Of a stretch of DNA of 64,000 bases, positions 36,793 to 45,360 are shown piece by piece (within the stretch, counting starts at the first letter, position 1; each line of letters opens with the position of its first letter). Under the pieces are notes generated by a model. That model was not told the DNA's origin. It did not search any database and saw only the letters and a list, made by a program, of their open reading frames with translations. This DNA comes from Aquirufa lenticrescens (GTDB lineage: Bacteria > Bacteroidota > Bacteroidia > Cytophagales > Spirosomataceae): assembly GCF_019916085.1 (NCBI RefSeq), contig NZ_CP049834.1:341501-405500 (forward strand), read 5' to 3'. Position numbers and translations under genes: made by a program.

Positions 36793-38063
36793 AAAAAGTA
36801 TTAACGCTCGGCTTAAGCCTATTGGCTTTCGCTGGTTTTGCCCAAAAAACCATTTTACATTGTGGCTCACTCATCGACGTGAAAACGCAAACGGTCTTAA
36901 AAAACCGTTCGATTGTGGTGGAAGGAAAGAAAATTGTGGCTGTTTCGGAAGGATTTTTGAGCCCGGCGAAAGGCGATGTGGTCATTAATTTAAAAGATAG
37001 AACGGTGATGCCGGGATTGATCGATTCACACGTACACTTGGAGTCGGAAACGAATCCAGGGGCGTATTTAGATCGCTTTGTGAAAAACCCAGGGGATGTA
37101 GCTTACCAAGCTTTAGGCTATGCGAAGAAGAATTTAATGGCTGGATTTACGACGGTCCGTGATTTAGGCGGCACCCATGTGGTGATCAGTCTGCGCAATG
37201 CGATCAATAAAGGTGTGGTGGAAGGTCCACGCATTTTTACGGCAGGTGTTACGATAGGGACAACCGGTGGACATGCGGATGATACGAACGGGATTAATGA
37301 AGCCTTTAAAAAGGATTTAGGTCCTGAAGATGGGGTCGTAAATGGCGTTGCGGATGCGGCGAAAGCAGTGCGTCAACGTTATAAAGAAGGTTCAGATTTG
37401 ATTAAAATTACGGCTACGGGCGGTGTTTTAAGTTATGCCAAAGATGGTTCAGGTGCTCAATTCACCGATGAAGAAGTGCGTGCCATCGTTCAAACAGCGA
37501 AAGACTATGGTTTTAAAGTGGCTGCTCATGCACACGGTAAAGAAGGAATGAAGCGTGCCGTTTTGGGTGGCGTTTCTTCGATCGAACACGGAACCTATAT
37601 GGATGAAGAGGTGATGGAATTGATGAAAAAGATGGGAACCTATTACGTACCTACTGTTATTGCGGGTCGTTCTGTAGCGGATTCCTCTAAAATCCCGAAC
37701 TATTACCCAGAAATGGTAGCTAAGAAAGCAGCTGCGATTGGGCCAATCATTCAAGGAACTTTTGGCAAAGCGTATAAGGCAGGGGTGAAGATTGCCTTTG
37801 GTACGGATGCTGGAGTTTTTGGTCACGGAAAAAATGGCAACGAATTCATCTTAATGAATGAAGCTGGAATGCCTGTTTTAGAAGCCATTAAATCAGCGAC
37901 AGTTAATGCAGCAGATTTACTAGGCCAAAGCGACTTGATCGGATCTATTGAAGTAGGAAAGGCAGCAGATATTATTGCCGTTCCTGGAGATCCAGTTGCT
38001 GACGTTAAATTGATGACGAAGGTGAACTTTGTGATGAAAGACGGAAAGGTCTACAAAAACTAG
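36789..38063 (+). CDS. Exported metal-dependent amidohydrolase
   Basis: A 424-residue amidohydrolase-superfamily enzyme with a signal peptide (residues 1-19, ending AGFAQ). Metal and catalytic residues are His81 and His83 in DSHVHLE, His247 and His249 in AAHAHG, and Asp340 in GTDAG. It most resembles the imidazolonepropionase-like or Xaa-Pro dipeptidase branch, acting on a peptide or cyclic amide in the periplasm. The substrate is unknown. It starts in the ATGA overlap with aroA and ends at a strong terminator. Confidence 0.85.
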   Translation: MKKVLTLGLSLLAFAGFAQKTILHCGSLIDVKTQTVLKNRSIVVEGKKIVAVSEGFLSPAKGDVVINLKDRTVMPGLIDSHVHLESETNPGAYLDRFVKNPGDVAYQALGYAKKNLMAGFTTVRDLGGTHVVISLRNAINKGVVEGPRIFTAGVTIGTTGGHADDTNGINEAFKKDLGPEDGVVNGVADAAKAVRQRYKEGSDLIKITATGGVLSYAKDGSGAQFTDEEVRAIVQTAKDYGFKVAAHAHGKEGMKRAVLGGVSSIEHGTYMDEEVMELMKKMGTYYVPTVIAGRSVADSSKIPNYYPEMVAKKAAAIGPIIQGTFGKAYKAGVKIAFGTDAGVFGHGKNGNEFILMNEAGMPVLEAIKSATVNAADLLGQSDLIGSIEVGKAADIIAVPGDPVADVKLMTKVNFVMKDGKVYKN

Positions 38064-38074
38064 AAATGACTACA

Positions 38075-38116
38075 TAAAAAAGGGTCGGCTCGCATCTGCA
38101 AGTCGACCCTTTTTTT
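38075..38116. terminator. Bidirectional intrinsic terminator
   Basis: AAAAAAGGGTCG (38076-38087) and CGACCCTTTTTTT (38104-38116) form a 12-bp stem around a 16-base loop. The T-run is on the 3' side for both strands, so it can stop the amidohydrolase transcript from the left and the DUF6580 gene from the right. Confidence 0.9.
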
Positions 38117-38128
38117 ATGTTTAAAGTT

Positions 38129-38674
38129 CTAGCGTAAAGCTGGAACTTGTTTTTTCAATGCTTCAAATGCTCCGAAGAACAATCCTGAGAATAGGAATTG
38201 ACTTGCAATCGTATTCTTTAAGAAAGGAATACCTGCCGCGTAGCAGTTTACTAATCCTGCGAAATCTCTTGTATACGTATGGTCTGGTGAAACAAATGAA
38301 TTGAAATTTGAAATAAGGAAGAATCCAATTACAGCTACCACATTCGTACCTACAAAACGAGAGGCGCTTGCGGTTGCGTTTTGGCCTAATAAAGCGATTA
38401 AAGCGAAGGTAAGCATATGATAGCCATCAAATCCAAAAGAGAAACCTGGGAAAAAGGCGTCATATAAAGTGTTGTTTAAGATCAAATTCGATCCCCAAAC
38501 CGCTAATAAAGTCCAAGCCACTGCTTGTTTGCGATTTTGCAAATAGGCGCCTACAAAAAGTGCCATAGAAGCTATTGGAGAGAAGTTAGCCCAACCTGGT
38601 CCGGCTAAAATCAACAAACGACTTGCGATGGCAAGTAAGATAAAAGCGATAATCGTGGTATTTCTTTTTGTCAT
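38129..38674 (-). CDS. DUF6580-like integral membrane protein
   Basis: A 181-residue protein with about five transmembrane helices (roughly 9-26, 33-46, 50-68, 85-105, 109-126, plus a C-terminal one). PGWANFSPIASMALFVGAY and a cluster of Asn and Gly in the loops match DUF6580, a family of small membrane proteins of unknown function. It is a single gene with its own -7 element. Confidence 0.75.
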   Translation of the reverse strand: MTKRNTTIIAFILLAIASRLLILAGPGWANFSPIASMALFVGAYLQNRKQAVAWTLLAVWGSNLILNNTLYDAFFPGFSFGFDGYHMLTFALIALLGQNATASASRFVGTNVVAVIGFFLISNFNSFVSPDHTYTRDFAGLVNCYAAGIPFLKNTIASQFLFSGLFFGAFEALKKQVPALR

Positions 38675-38728
38675 GATCTAAAATCGGATTCCCACAAGAA
38701 TATTTTTTCTCGAGGTCTAAATAATTTC

Positions 38729-38736
38729 CAAAGGTA
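38729..38736 (-). promoter_or_regulatory. -7 promoter element of the DUF6580-like gene
   Basis: The minus strand reads TACCTTTG, matching TAnnTTTG, 55 bases upstream of the ATG. On the plus strand TAATTTTA near 38749 is an imperfect -7 for purK. Confidence 0.4.
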
Positions 38737-38774
38737 AAACAAAAGCCGTAATTTTACCCATTGAATTCGAATTT

Positions 38775-39908
38775 ATGTCTAAATCACTTCCCAAAATCGG
38801 ATTATTAGGTGGCGGCCAGCTAGGGCGAATGCTGTTACAAGCAGCGATTGACTTAGACTTGCAGATTGCTTGCCTTGATCCTGATCCAGAAGCCTCTTGT
38901 CACACCTTGACGACCCAGTTTACGCAAGGGTCATTCCAGGATTATGATACGGTGTACAACTTTGGGAAACAATTCGATTTAATCAGCATCGAAATTGAGC
39001 ACGTGAACATCGAAGCGCTGGAGCAATTAGAAGCAGAGGGAATTAAAGTCTATCCGCAACCTCATCTGCTTCGCATGATTCAGGATAAGCGCATTCAAAA
39101 GACCTTTTTCCAAACTCACGGCTTCCCAACCGCTGATTTCAGATTAATCGAATCCTCCGCAGAAATTGTAGCAAATGAAGATTTCTTGCCAGCTTTTAAC
39201 AAGTTAGGTAAAGGTGGCTACGATGGGAAAGGCGTACAATATATAGGTACAGCGGCAGATGCCTCTAAAGGTTTTGACGCACCGGGTTTATTAGAAAAGG
39301 CGATTGATTTCGATAAGGAATTAGCTGTCATTGTGGCGCGTAATCCGCAAGGAGAAATAAAAGCGTTTCCAGCGGTGGAGATGGTCTTTCATCCGGTTCA
39401 AAACCTAGTCGAATTCCTCGTTTCTCCGGCTGCTATTTCTACTGAAATTGAGAAGGTAGCAAAAGAAATAGCCGTAAGTTTAATTGATAAAATGGGATTA
39501 GTGGGTGTTTTAGCGGTAGAGATGTTTTTGACCAAAGACGGTAAAATCCTCATCAACGAAGTCGCCCCTAGACCACACAATTCTGGTCACCAAACCATCC
39601 GCGCAAACGATACGTCGCAATACGAACAGCATTTAAGAGCAATTGCAGGCTTGCCTCTAGGAGATACGAAAGCGCATTCCTTCTCGGGAATGTTGAACTT
39701 ATTAGGAGCAGATGGCTTTACAGGGCCAGCGAAATACGAAGGTTTGGATACCATATTAGGGATATCCGGCGTTCATCCTTTTTTATACGGAAAGAAAATC
39801 ACGAAGCCTTTTCGCAAGATGGGGCACATCACTTTGCTGGGAGAAACCCGCGAAGAGATTGAACAAAAAGCAGAACAAGTAAAACAAAGCATACGCGTTA
39901 TCGCATAA
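38775..39908 (+). CDS. purK: 5-(carboxyamino)imidazole ribonucleotide synthase
   Basis: ATP-grasp enzyme that joins bicarbonate to AIR. The 377 residues open PKIGLLGGGQLGRMLLQAA and contain the grasp signatures FNKLGKGGYDGKGVQ and INEVAPRPHNSGH. It is followed by purE after ten bases, so the two consecutive steps are in one operon. purN is at 14.3 kb. No other pur genes are seen here. Confidence 0.95.
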   Translation: MSKSLPKIGLLGGGQLGRMLLQAAIDLDLQIACLDPDPEASCHTLTTQFTQGSFQDYDTVYNFGKQFDLISIEIEHVNIEALEQLEAEGIKVYPQPHLLRMIQDKRIQKTFFQTHGFPTADFRLIESSAEIVANEDFLPAFNKLGKGGYDGKGVQYIGTAADASKGFDAPGLLEKAIDFDKELAVIVARNPQGEIKAFPAVEMVFHPVQNLVEFLVSPAAISTEIEKVAKEIAVSLIDKMGLVGVLAVEMFLTKDGKILINEVAPRPHNSGHQTIRANDTSQYEQHLRAIAGLPLGDTKAHSFSGMLNLLGADGFTGPAKYEGLDTILGISGVHPFLYGKKITKPFRKMGHITLLGETREEIEQKAEQVKQSIRVIA

Positions 39909-39918
39909 ATAGCTAGCT

Positions 39919-40410
39919 ATGGTAGGAATTATAATGGGCAGTAGCTCGGATCTTGGAGTAATGCAAGAGGCCATTCAGGTTTGCAAGGATTTTGGAGTGG
40001 CTTACGAAGTGGATATCGTATCGGCACACCGTACCCCAGTCAAAATGATGAATTATGCACAGCAAGCAAAGTCTCGCGGCATTCAGGTTATCATCGCAGG
40101 GGCAGGTGGAGCAGCGCATTTGCCAGGAATGGTGGCTTCGGCGACTATTTTACCGGTGATTGGCGTTCCCGTAAAGTCATCGAATTCAATGGATGGTTGG
40201 GATTCAGTCTTGTCTATTTTACAGATGCCTAATGGGGTTCCCGTTGCGACGGTTGCCCTAAATGCAGCTAAAAATGCAGGTTTGTTAGCGATTCAGATGC
40301 TTGCGATTTCAGATGCCGCTTTGGCCACTAAATACACAGCCTACAAAGCGGAATTAGAAGATAAAGTGGCAGAAATGAGCCAAGAAACAAAAGCTAAATT
40401 TTCGAAATAA
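39919..40410 (+). CDS. purE: N5-carboxyaminoimidazole ribonucleotide mutase
   Basis: Moves the carboxyl group of N5-CAIR to give CAIR. The 163 residues begin with [16 protein letters not shown] and contain SAHRTP and [14 protein letters not shown], all core PurE class I motifs. It is downstream of purK and shares one base (TAATG) with the LysM gene that follows. Confidence 0.95.
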   Translation: MVGIIMGSSSDLGVMQEAIQVCKDFGVAYEVDIVSAHRTPVKMMNYAQQAKSRGIQVIIAGAGGAAHLPGMVASATILPVIGVPVKSSNSMDGWDSVLSILQMPNGVPVATVALNAAKNAGLLAIQMLAISDAALATKYTAYKAELEDKVAEMSQETKAKFSK

Positions 40411-41036
40411 TGAGTGAGAACGAAGAAAGCAGCAAATTGCCCGTCATCACCTTGGGCATTCTTTTATTGACTTTAGTTGGCTTAATCGCTGTAGGATTTG
40501 AGCACTTTGTCAGTCCTGATAAGGATGAATTAATCAAAGCTGAAAAATTTGTGGAGCCAGAGGAAGAGGTATTGCCAGAGGCGTCTCAAGTAGTGATTGA
40601 TTCTACGCAAGATCCAGCAGATTCATTGATCGTTCCCAAGGATTCTATAATCAGTAAGTCTGATGAAGAACAATTAGCGGAACAAAAGAAAGAGGCAGAG
40701 GCGGAAGTAGTTCCTGAAGTAGCTACACCTGCCGGAAAATCACATGCCATTACGGTCGAAAAAGGGGAGACCTTTTCGGCTGTCGCTCGTAAGTTTGGCT
40801 TAAAAGTAGATCAATTAAAAGCTTTAAATCCAGGGGTAAATCCGGATGGTATTAAAAGCGGTTCGACAAAATTGAACGTAAAGATTCAAGCGATTCATAC
40901 GGTGGGACCTGGCGATATTATGCGCAAAGTAGCGGAAAAATATGGCGTCAGTAAACAGGCGATCATGGATGCGAATCACAAGAAAGATGATATTACGCTT
41001 CGAGGCGAAGTACTTATCATTCCCTTGAAAAAATGA
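40410..41036 (+). CDS. Membrane-anchored LysM protein
   Basis: A 208-residue protein with one transmembrane helix (about 13-30), an acidic linker (30-110, rich in Glu and Pro) and two LysM domains (about 111-155 starting ITVEKGETFSAVARKFG, and about 160-205 starting HTVGPGDIMRKVAEKYG). It would bind peptidoglycan in the periplasm. It overlaps purE by one base and the M15 peptidase by four bases, so it is cotranscribed with both. Confidence 0.85.
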   Translation: MSENEESSKLPVITLGILLLTLVGLIAVGFEHFVSPDKDELIKAEKFVEPEEEVLPEASQVVIDSTQDPADSLIVPKDSIISKSDEEQLAEQKKEAEAEVVPEVATPAGKSHAITVEKGETFSAVARKFGLKVDQLKALNPGVNPDGIKSGSTKLNVKIQAIHTVGPGDIMRKVAEKYGVSKQAIMDANHKKDDITLRGEVLIIPLKK

Positions 41037-41938
41037 TTTTAATTGGTTTAATCCCACTTTTGTGGCTCTTTTTTAGTTTTGGTGATGAAGATGCGAAGCC
41101 TCGTATTTGTGAGCCTACTAAACTTGAATCGCTCGATTGGGAAGAGTTTAAGTGGTTATATAAACAGCAGGATTCTACTTTTTCTGGTGATTCTGTTGCT
41201 CATTATATCTTCATACGCATTAATCCAGATGGTTCTCGCGAAACGCGTGAAGTTACAACATTGCATCAACCCTGGACAGAATTATTGGCTTCAGAAATTG
41301 ATTCCTTTGAAATAAAGAGGGATAGTTTAATCAAGCGCATTCACCCACCTTACCGTCTAAAATATACCTCGACTACTCGAAACAAGAAGCAGCAATTAGC
41401 CTTGCAGAAGAAGGGCTTTTCCAAAGCCTTTATCTCTTTTCATAACTTCGGTTTAGCCGCGGATGGTGCGATCTACCGCAAAGGTAGATACCTAAAAAGG
41501 GGGATGATCTATGATCAGTACGGGTACAAAGCGAAAGAAATTGGCATGTATTGGGGTGGTGATTTTGTCGGTTTCCCTGATCCGGGCCATATTCAGGCAT
41601 TTTTGAATTCGGCGAGTTTGATTCAGAAATATCCTGAGGTTGCTTTGGAATACGAACCTTTTAAAAATGCCTACGAACGTAATTATTTCAAAAAGGTGGA
41701 TTTAGGCCGAGAAGAGTTAGTGGAGGATTCCCGTGATTTATTAACGGAATTAAATAAGTTGCGTGAAAATAAACCTTGTGCTTGCTCTCAAGCGATTCCT
41801 TTTCCTGCGTCTGCTTCGGATCTCCAGTTGAAACCGTATACCATTACCGTATTAGCCAACCTACGAGAAGATTATATTTTCATACAAAAAGGCTCCTATG
41901 GCTATTTTTATTCAACGGGTCGTTGGAAACTTGACTAG
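41033..41938 (+). CDS. M15-family peptidase, probable peptidoglycan hydrolase
   Basis: A 301-residue protein with a hydrophobic N-terminus (3-17, signal or anchor). Residues about 100-190 carry the M15 zinc set: His137 and Asp144 in SFHNFGLAADGAIY (H-x6-D) and His186 in WGGDFVGFPDPGHIQ. It matches the L-alanyl-D-glutamate/D-Ala-D-Ala carboxypeptidase branch. The C-terminal 100 residues are unassigned. Adjacent to a LysM protein, it may trim or remodel the wall. The stop overlaps fmt by four bases (CTAG). Confidence 0.8.
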   Translation: MILIGLIPLLWLFFSFGDEDAKPRICEPTKLESLDWEEFKWLYKQQDSTFSGDSVAHYIFIRINPDGSRETREVTTLHQPWTELLASEIDSFEIKRDSLIKRIHPPYRLKYTSTTRNKKQQLALQKKGFSKAFISFHNFGLAADGAIYRKGRYLKRGMIYDQYGYKAKEIGMYWGGDFVGFPDPGHIQAFLNSASLIQKYPEVALEYEPFKNAYERNYFKKVDLGREELVEDSRDLLTELNKLRENKPCACSQAIPFPASASDLQLKPYTITVLANLREDYIFIQKGSYGYFYSTGRWKLD

Positions 41939-42852
41939 AAATTGAAATTATATCCGCGTAAAAAGTCCTCGATTTTCAATCGCTTTTTACCCTCCATTTG
42001 CCATTCCAGAATATTGATGTAGCCATCTTTGCAGCCTACGCGTAAAAACGTTTTTTGATCCGTATCCCAAACACCCTCTCCTAAATCAGGTATGATTTCT
42101 GGGTGAAATTCTACCCCAATTAACTTGCAATTTTTACCTTGAAATTCCGTGTGAGCTCCTGGGAAAGGATGCATTCCACGCACTAAATTCACGATATCGC
42201 TTCCAGTACGCGTCCAATGTACCTCACCGGTACTGCGTTGTAATTTAGGGGCTGATTTTAGCGCTGCGATTTCTTGTTGTGGAGTGGGGTGAATATCTCC
42301 GGATTCGATTGCCTTAGCTGTTTTGACCACTAATGCACCACCCTTATTCATTAAGCGTTCGTAAAGTTCGCCTGTCGTATCAGTTTCGGAAATCGCTTCT
42401 GTTTCTTGGAACAATAAGTCCCCCGTGTCGATTTCGTGTTGTAAAAAGAAGGTTGTAATGCCCGTTTCAGTTTCCCCGTTAATCACTGCCCAGTGAATGG
42501 GCGCTGCTCCGCGGTACTGTGGAAGTAAGGAGGCGTGTAAATTAAACGTGCCCATGGGCGGCATATTCCAAACCGCTTCTGGTAGCATTCGGAAGGCTAC
42601 AATAATCTGTAGATCTGCTTTATATGAGGCTAATTCTTCTAGGAACGCAGGTTCTTTCAGTTTAGCAGGTTGCAGAACAGGAAGATTAACAGATTCTGCG
42701 TACACTTTAACAGGTGAGGACTGAATCTGTTGTCCACGGCCAGCGGGCTTGTCAGGTGCAGTCACCACGGCGACCACGTCCATTTTAGCTTCGACTAAGG
42801 CTTGTAAACTCGCCACTGCAAACTCCGGGGTTCCAAAAAATATAATCCGCAT
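41935..42852 (-). CDS. fmt: Methionyl-tRNA formyltransferase
   Basis: Formylates the initiator Met-tRNA using 10-formyl-THF. The 305 residues show IIFFGTPEFAVASLQAL, the formyl-binding NLHASLLPQYRGAAPIHWAVI segment and the C-terminal domain that contacts tRNA. It is a single gene on the minus strand. Its partner def lies separately at 51.9 kb. Confidence 0.95.
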   Translation of the reverse strand: MRIIFFGTPEFAVASLQALVEAKMDVVAVVTAPDKPAGRGQQIQSSPVKVYAESVNLPVLQPAKLKEPAFLEELASYKADLQIIVAFRMLPEAVWNMPPMGTFNLHASLLPQYRGAAPIHWAVINGETETGITTFFLQHEIDTGDLLFQETEAISETDTTGELYERLMNKGGALVVKTAKAIESGDIHPTPQQEIAALKSAPKLQRSTGEVHWTRTGSDIVNLVRGMHPFPGAHTEFQGKNCKLIGVEFHPEIIPDLGEGVWDTDQKTFLRVGCKDGYINILEWQMEGKKRLKIEDFLRGYNFNF

Positions 42853-42867
42853 CCTTGATCTTGATTG

Positions 42868-42901
42868 TTTGTGGAATCCGTCTGAATTTTTATTATCTTT
42901 G
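42868..42901 (+). promoter_or_regulatory. Promoter of greA
   Basis: TTTG (42868-42871) and TATCTTTG (42894-42901) are 22 bases apart and match the -33/-7 consensus. The predicted start near 42907 leaves a leader of about 140 bases before greA, unusually long for this window and interrupted by a terminator. Confidence 0.6.
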
Positions 42902-42985
42902 TCGTCTACAAAACAACCCTTACGTGCTGTTAGAAAAACAAAAACTTTAGTTACGAATCCGAAACAAAACTACAAATAAATTAGG

Positions 42986-43018
42986 TAGAACGGTCGGAGG
43001 CCGTTCTATTTTGTTTTT
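42986..43018 (+). terminator. Intrinsic terminator inside the greA leader (possible attenuator)
   Basis: TAGAACGG (42986-42993) pairs perfectly with CCGTTCTA (43001-43008) around a 7-base loop, followed by TTTTGTTTTT. It lies between the promoter at 42868 and the greA ATG at 43048, so some transcripts would stop at about 110 bases. This could set greA level or release a small RNA. Confidence 0.7.
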
Positions 43019-43047
43019 AAGCACTGAGGTAAAACCCTAAAAAGAGT

Positions 43048-43521
43048 ATGGCAAAGTTTCAATATTACACGGCAGAGGCGCTAGATAAATTAAAAGCGGA
43101 ATTACATTATTTGAAGATTACAGGTCGTTCAGATATGGCCAAACAAATCGCAGAAGCGCGCGATAAAGGCGATTTAAGTGAGAACGCAGAGTACGATGCG
43201 GCGAAAGATGCACAAGGTTTATTGGAATTGAAGATCTCTAAAATGGAGGAAATTATTTCAGTAGCACGTGTTTTGGATGAATCTACAATCGACTTATCGG
43301 TCGTATCTATCTATTCAATCGTTCAAATTAAGAACACAAAAAACGGCGCCACTTTCACTTATACCATCGTTTCAGAAGAAGAGGCAGACTTGAAAGCGGG
43401 AAAAATCTCAGTTTCGTCTCCGTTTGGAAAAGGTTTATTAGGTAAGAAAGTAGGTGACTTAGCAGAAATCACAGCTCCAGCTGGAAAGCTAGAATTTGAG
43501 ATTATGTCCTTAACCCGCTAG
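43048..43521 (+). CDS. greA: Transcription elongation factor GreA
   Basis: Rescues backtracked RNA polymerase by stimulating cleavage of the transcript's 3' end. The 157 residues have the N-terminal coiled-coil with the acidic tip (GDLSENAEYDAAKDAQG, about 47-63) and the C-terminal FKBP-like domain (SPFGKGLLGKKVGDL). Length is normal. The leader contains an intrinsic terminator. The stop overlaps the yggS-like gene by four bases (CTAG). Confidence 0.95.
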   Translation: MAKFQYYTAEALDKLKAELHYLKITGRSDMAKQIAEARDKGDLSENAEYDAAKDAQGLLELKISKMEEIISVARVLDESTIDLSVVSIYSIVQIKNTKNGATFTYTIVSEEEADLKAGKISVSSPFGKGLLGKKVGDLAEITAPAGKLEFEIMSLTR

Positions 43522-44195
43522 TGACGAGGACCATAGATCGCAGAACCCACTCGAACTAAGGTAGCCCCTAGTTCAGCGGCGATCAAATAATCACCAGACA
43601 TACCCATGGACAATTCAGTCCATTCTACAAGACCGGTCGAAACAGCGGTTTTGTTGTTTTTAAGCTGTTGGAAAAAATCCGCCAGGCTCTTGAATTCGCG
43701 TCGAATCTGCTTCTCATCTGCCGTGAAACTCGCCATCCCCATTAAACCCACTATGCGGATGTGTTTCATCTCTGCAAAAGAGGCATCTGCTAACAAGGCT
43801 TCGGCTTCCTTGAAATCTAATCCAAACTTACTCTCCTCGGTCGCAATGAAAATTTGCAAGAGGCAGTTGATGATGCGGTTATTTTTCGCCCCTTGCTTAT
43901 TGATTTCCTTCAATATATTCAGCGAATCTACGGAGTGAATCAGGTGTACGAACGGTGCGATATACTTTACTTTGTTCGTCTGTAAGTGTCCTATTTGATG
44001 CCAAAGAATGTCCCCAGGCAACACCGCCTGCTTTTCGACCATCTCTTGCACCCGGTTTTCCCCAAATTCAATTGCCCCTGCCGCATAGGTTTCTTTCAAT
44101 TCCTCGATGCTTCTAGTCTTAGTTACCACAATAAGTCGAGCGGCGCTGTCGTTTAATTGCTTGTTAATCAAGGAAATTTGTTCTGCGATGGCCAT
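43518..44195 (-). CDS. YggS-family PLP homeostasis protein
   Basis: A 225-residue PLP-binding single-domain protein (YggS/PROSC). The lysine for PLP is Lys26 in LIVVTKTRS. EFGENRVQEM, WHQIGHLQTNKVK and the C-terminal LSMGMSGDYLIAAELGATLVRVGSAIYG are family signatures. It balances free PLP and amino-acid pools rather than acting as a racemase. It is a lone gene on the minus strand. Confidence 0.92.
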   Translation of the reverse strand: MAIAEQISLINKQLNDSAARLIVVTKTRSIEELKETYAAGAIEFGENRVQEMVEKQAVLPGDILWHQIGHLQTNKVKYIAPFVHLIHSVDSLNILKEINKQGAKNNRIINCLLQIFIATEESKFGLDFKEAEALLADASFAEMKHIRIVGLMGMASFTADEKQIRREFKSLADFFQQLKNNKTAVSTGLVEWTELSMGMSGDYLIAAELGATLVRVGSAIYGPRH

Positions 44196-44251
44196 AGGGC
44201 GGAAAGGCTAAATTTTGTTTGGACTAAAAAATAATATTAAAATTAATTTAT

Positions 44252-44259
44252 TATTTTTG
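44252..44259 (+). promoter_or_regulatory. -7 promoter element of the coiled-coil gene
   Basis: TATTTTTG matches TAnnTTTG, 33 bases before the ATG at 44293. The region upstream is very AT-rich, which makes chance matches easier. Confidence 0.4.
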
Positions 44260-44292
44260 ATTCAAGAGTAAAAGATTAAATAAAGCAAATAA

Positions 44293-45267
44293 ATGGAATC
44301 GGATAATTCGAGGGAAAACGAAAGTGGATTGAAGCGTCGAGTGACCTGGTTAACGCTATTGGTTTTCTTTTTGATCGCCTATATTGTAGTAGACAAGTTT
44401 GGGTTGCTTGATCGATTCTTTCAGCCTTCTCAAGCAGAATTTGTGGAAAATGCACAAGTGAAGCTAGATTCAGTCGCGGAGCAATTGAATTTACGTTTGG
44501 TCCAAATCAAAAAACTAGGCGGTAAGGTAAATGAACTAGAAAAGGCAAAAGCCCAAATCTTAGGCGATCAAAAGCATTTGAGTGATATCGATCCAGCAGA
44601 ATTCCAAAAGAAATTAAGCTACTATTTACATCTATTAGGCCAGAAGGATGCGGAAATTAAAAAATTAAAGAAAGAGAACGTCGTTCTAATTCTACGAAAC
44701 GATTCCCTAAGCCGCGAAGCCCAGATTCTAAAAGTAGGATTGGTTAACATCCAAAAGGCGCTTGAGGATTCGAGCAAAACCTTTGGCCTAAAGGAAAGAG
44801 AACTAAGTGAAAAGTCCCGCGTACTTGAAATTCGAAATAAGGAATTAACCGAAAAGGTAAGCGCTGCCGCGGCCTTACGTGCTGAAGGGGTGAATGTATA
44901 TGCCATTTCTTCGCGAGGGAAAGAATCTTCAGTAAATAACCAAAAGGCGCGCAAAGTCGATAAAATTCGCGTGATGTTCCATTTGCAGGAAAATACGCTT
45001 GCTAATAAAGAGATCAAAACGGTGTTCCTACGTATCATTGAACCTACAGGGACAACGATTTCGGATTATAATTTAGGCTCCGGCACCTTTGATTTCAAAG
45101 GTCGCGAACTAACATTCACCAGTCGCCAGCGTATTTTCTATGAAAACAACCACCAATCGGTGGAGTTTATCTATTCTAGACCAAATGGTTTTAAAGCAGG
45201 CAAGCACGAAATTGAGCTTTATGCGGAGGGCTATTTGATCGGGCTAGGAACCTTCGAAGTGCGCTAA
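44293..45267 (+). CDS. Membrane-anchored coiled-coil protein of unknown function
   Basis: The protein has 324 residues. One transmembrane helix (about 19-37) is preceded by basic residues. A long coiled coil follows (about 50-195), rich in Glu, Lys, Leu and Gln. The C-terminal about 110 residues are beta-rich (DKIRVMFHLQENTLANKEIK, then GTFDFKGRELTF and a final EIELYAEGYLIGLGTFEVR). This coiled coil plus beta domain layout recurs in Bacteroidota proteins without a known role. It lies upstream of rpsF but with a separate promoter in between. Confidence 0.8.
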   Translation: MESDNSRENESGLKRRVTWLTLLVFFLIAYIVVDKFGLLDRFFQPSQAEFVENAQVKLDSVAEQLNLRLVQIKKLGGKVNELEKAKAQILGDQKHLSDIDPAEFQKKLSYYLHLLGQKDAEIKKLKKENVVLILRNDSLSREAQILKVGLVNIQKALEDSSKTFGLKERELSEKSRVLEIRNKELTEKVSAAAALRAEGVNVYAISSRGKESSVNNQKARKVDKIRVMFHLQENTLANKEIKTVFLRIIEPTGTTISDYNLGSGTFDFKGRELTFTSRQRIFYENNHQSVEFIYSRPNGFKAGKHEIELYAEGYLIGLGTFEVR

Positions 45268-45290
45268 TCCTAAAATTTTGTTGTTAACGT

Positions 45291-45320
45291 TTTGATTGTG
45301 AAGGAATATTCGTACCTTTG
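45291..45320 (+). promoter_or_regulatory. Promoter of rpsF-rpsR-rplI
   Basis: TTTG (45291-45294) and TACCTTTG (45313-45320) are 18 bases apart, one of the best matches here. Start near 45326 leaves a 35-base leader to the ATG at 45361. No SD-like sequence and no S6:S18 leader hairpin is seen. Confidence 0.7.
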
Positions 45321-45360
45321 CAGTCCAAATTTTTACCAGTTTTTAAACAACAATTTTTTT

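Noticed and set aside
42749-42979. Plus-strand ORF of 76 codons over the fmt start and greA leader
   Set aside because: It overlaps the fmt coding region and the greA promoter, and its product looks like noise.
45321-45360. S6:S18 leader RNA motif before rpsF
   Set aside because: The leader is only about 35 bases, AT-rich, and shows no hairpin with the expected conserved bulge.
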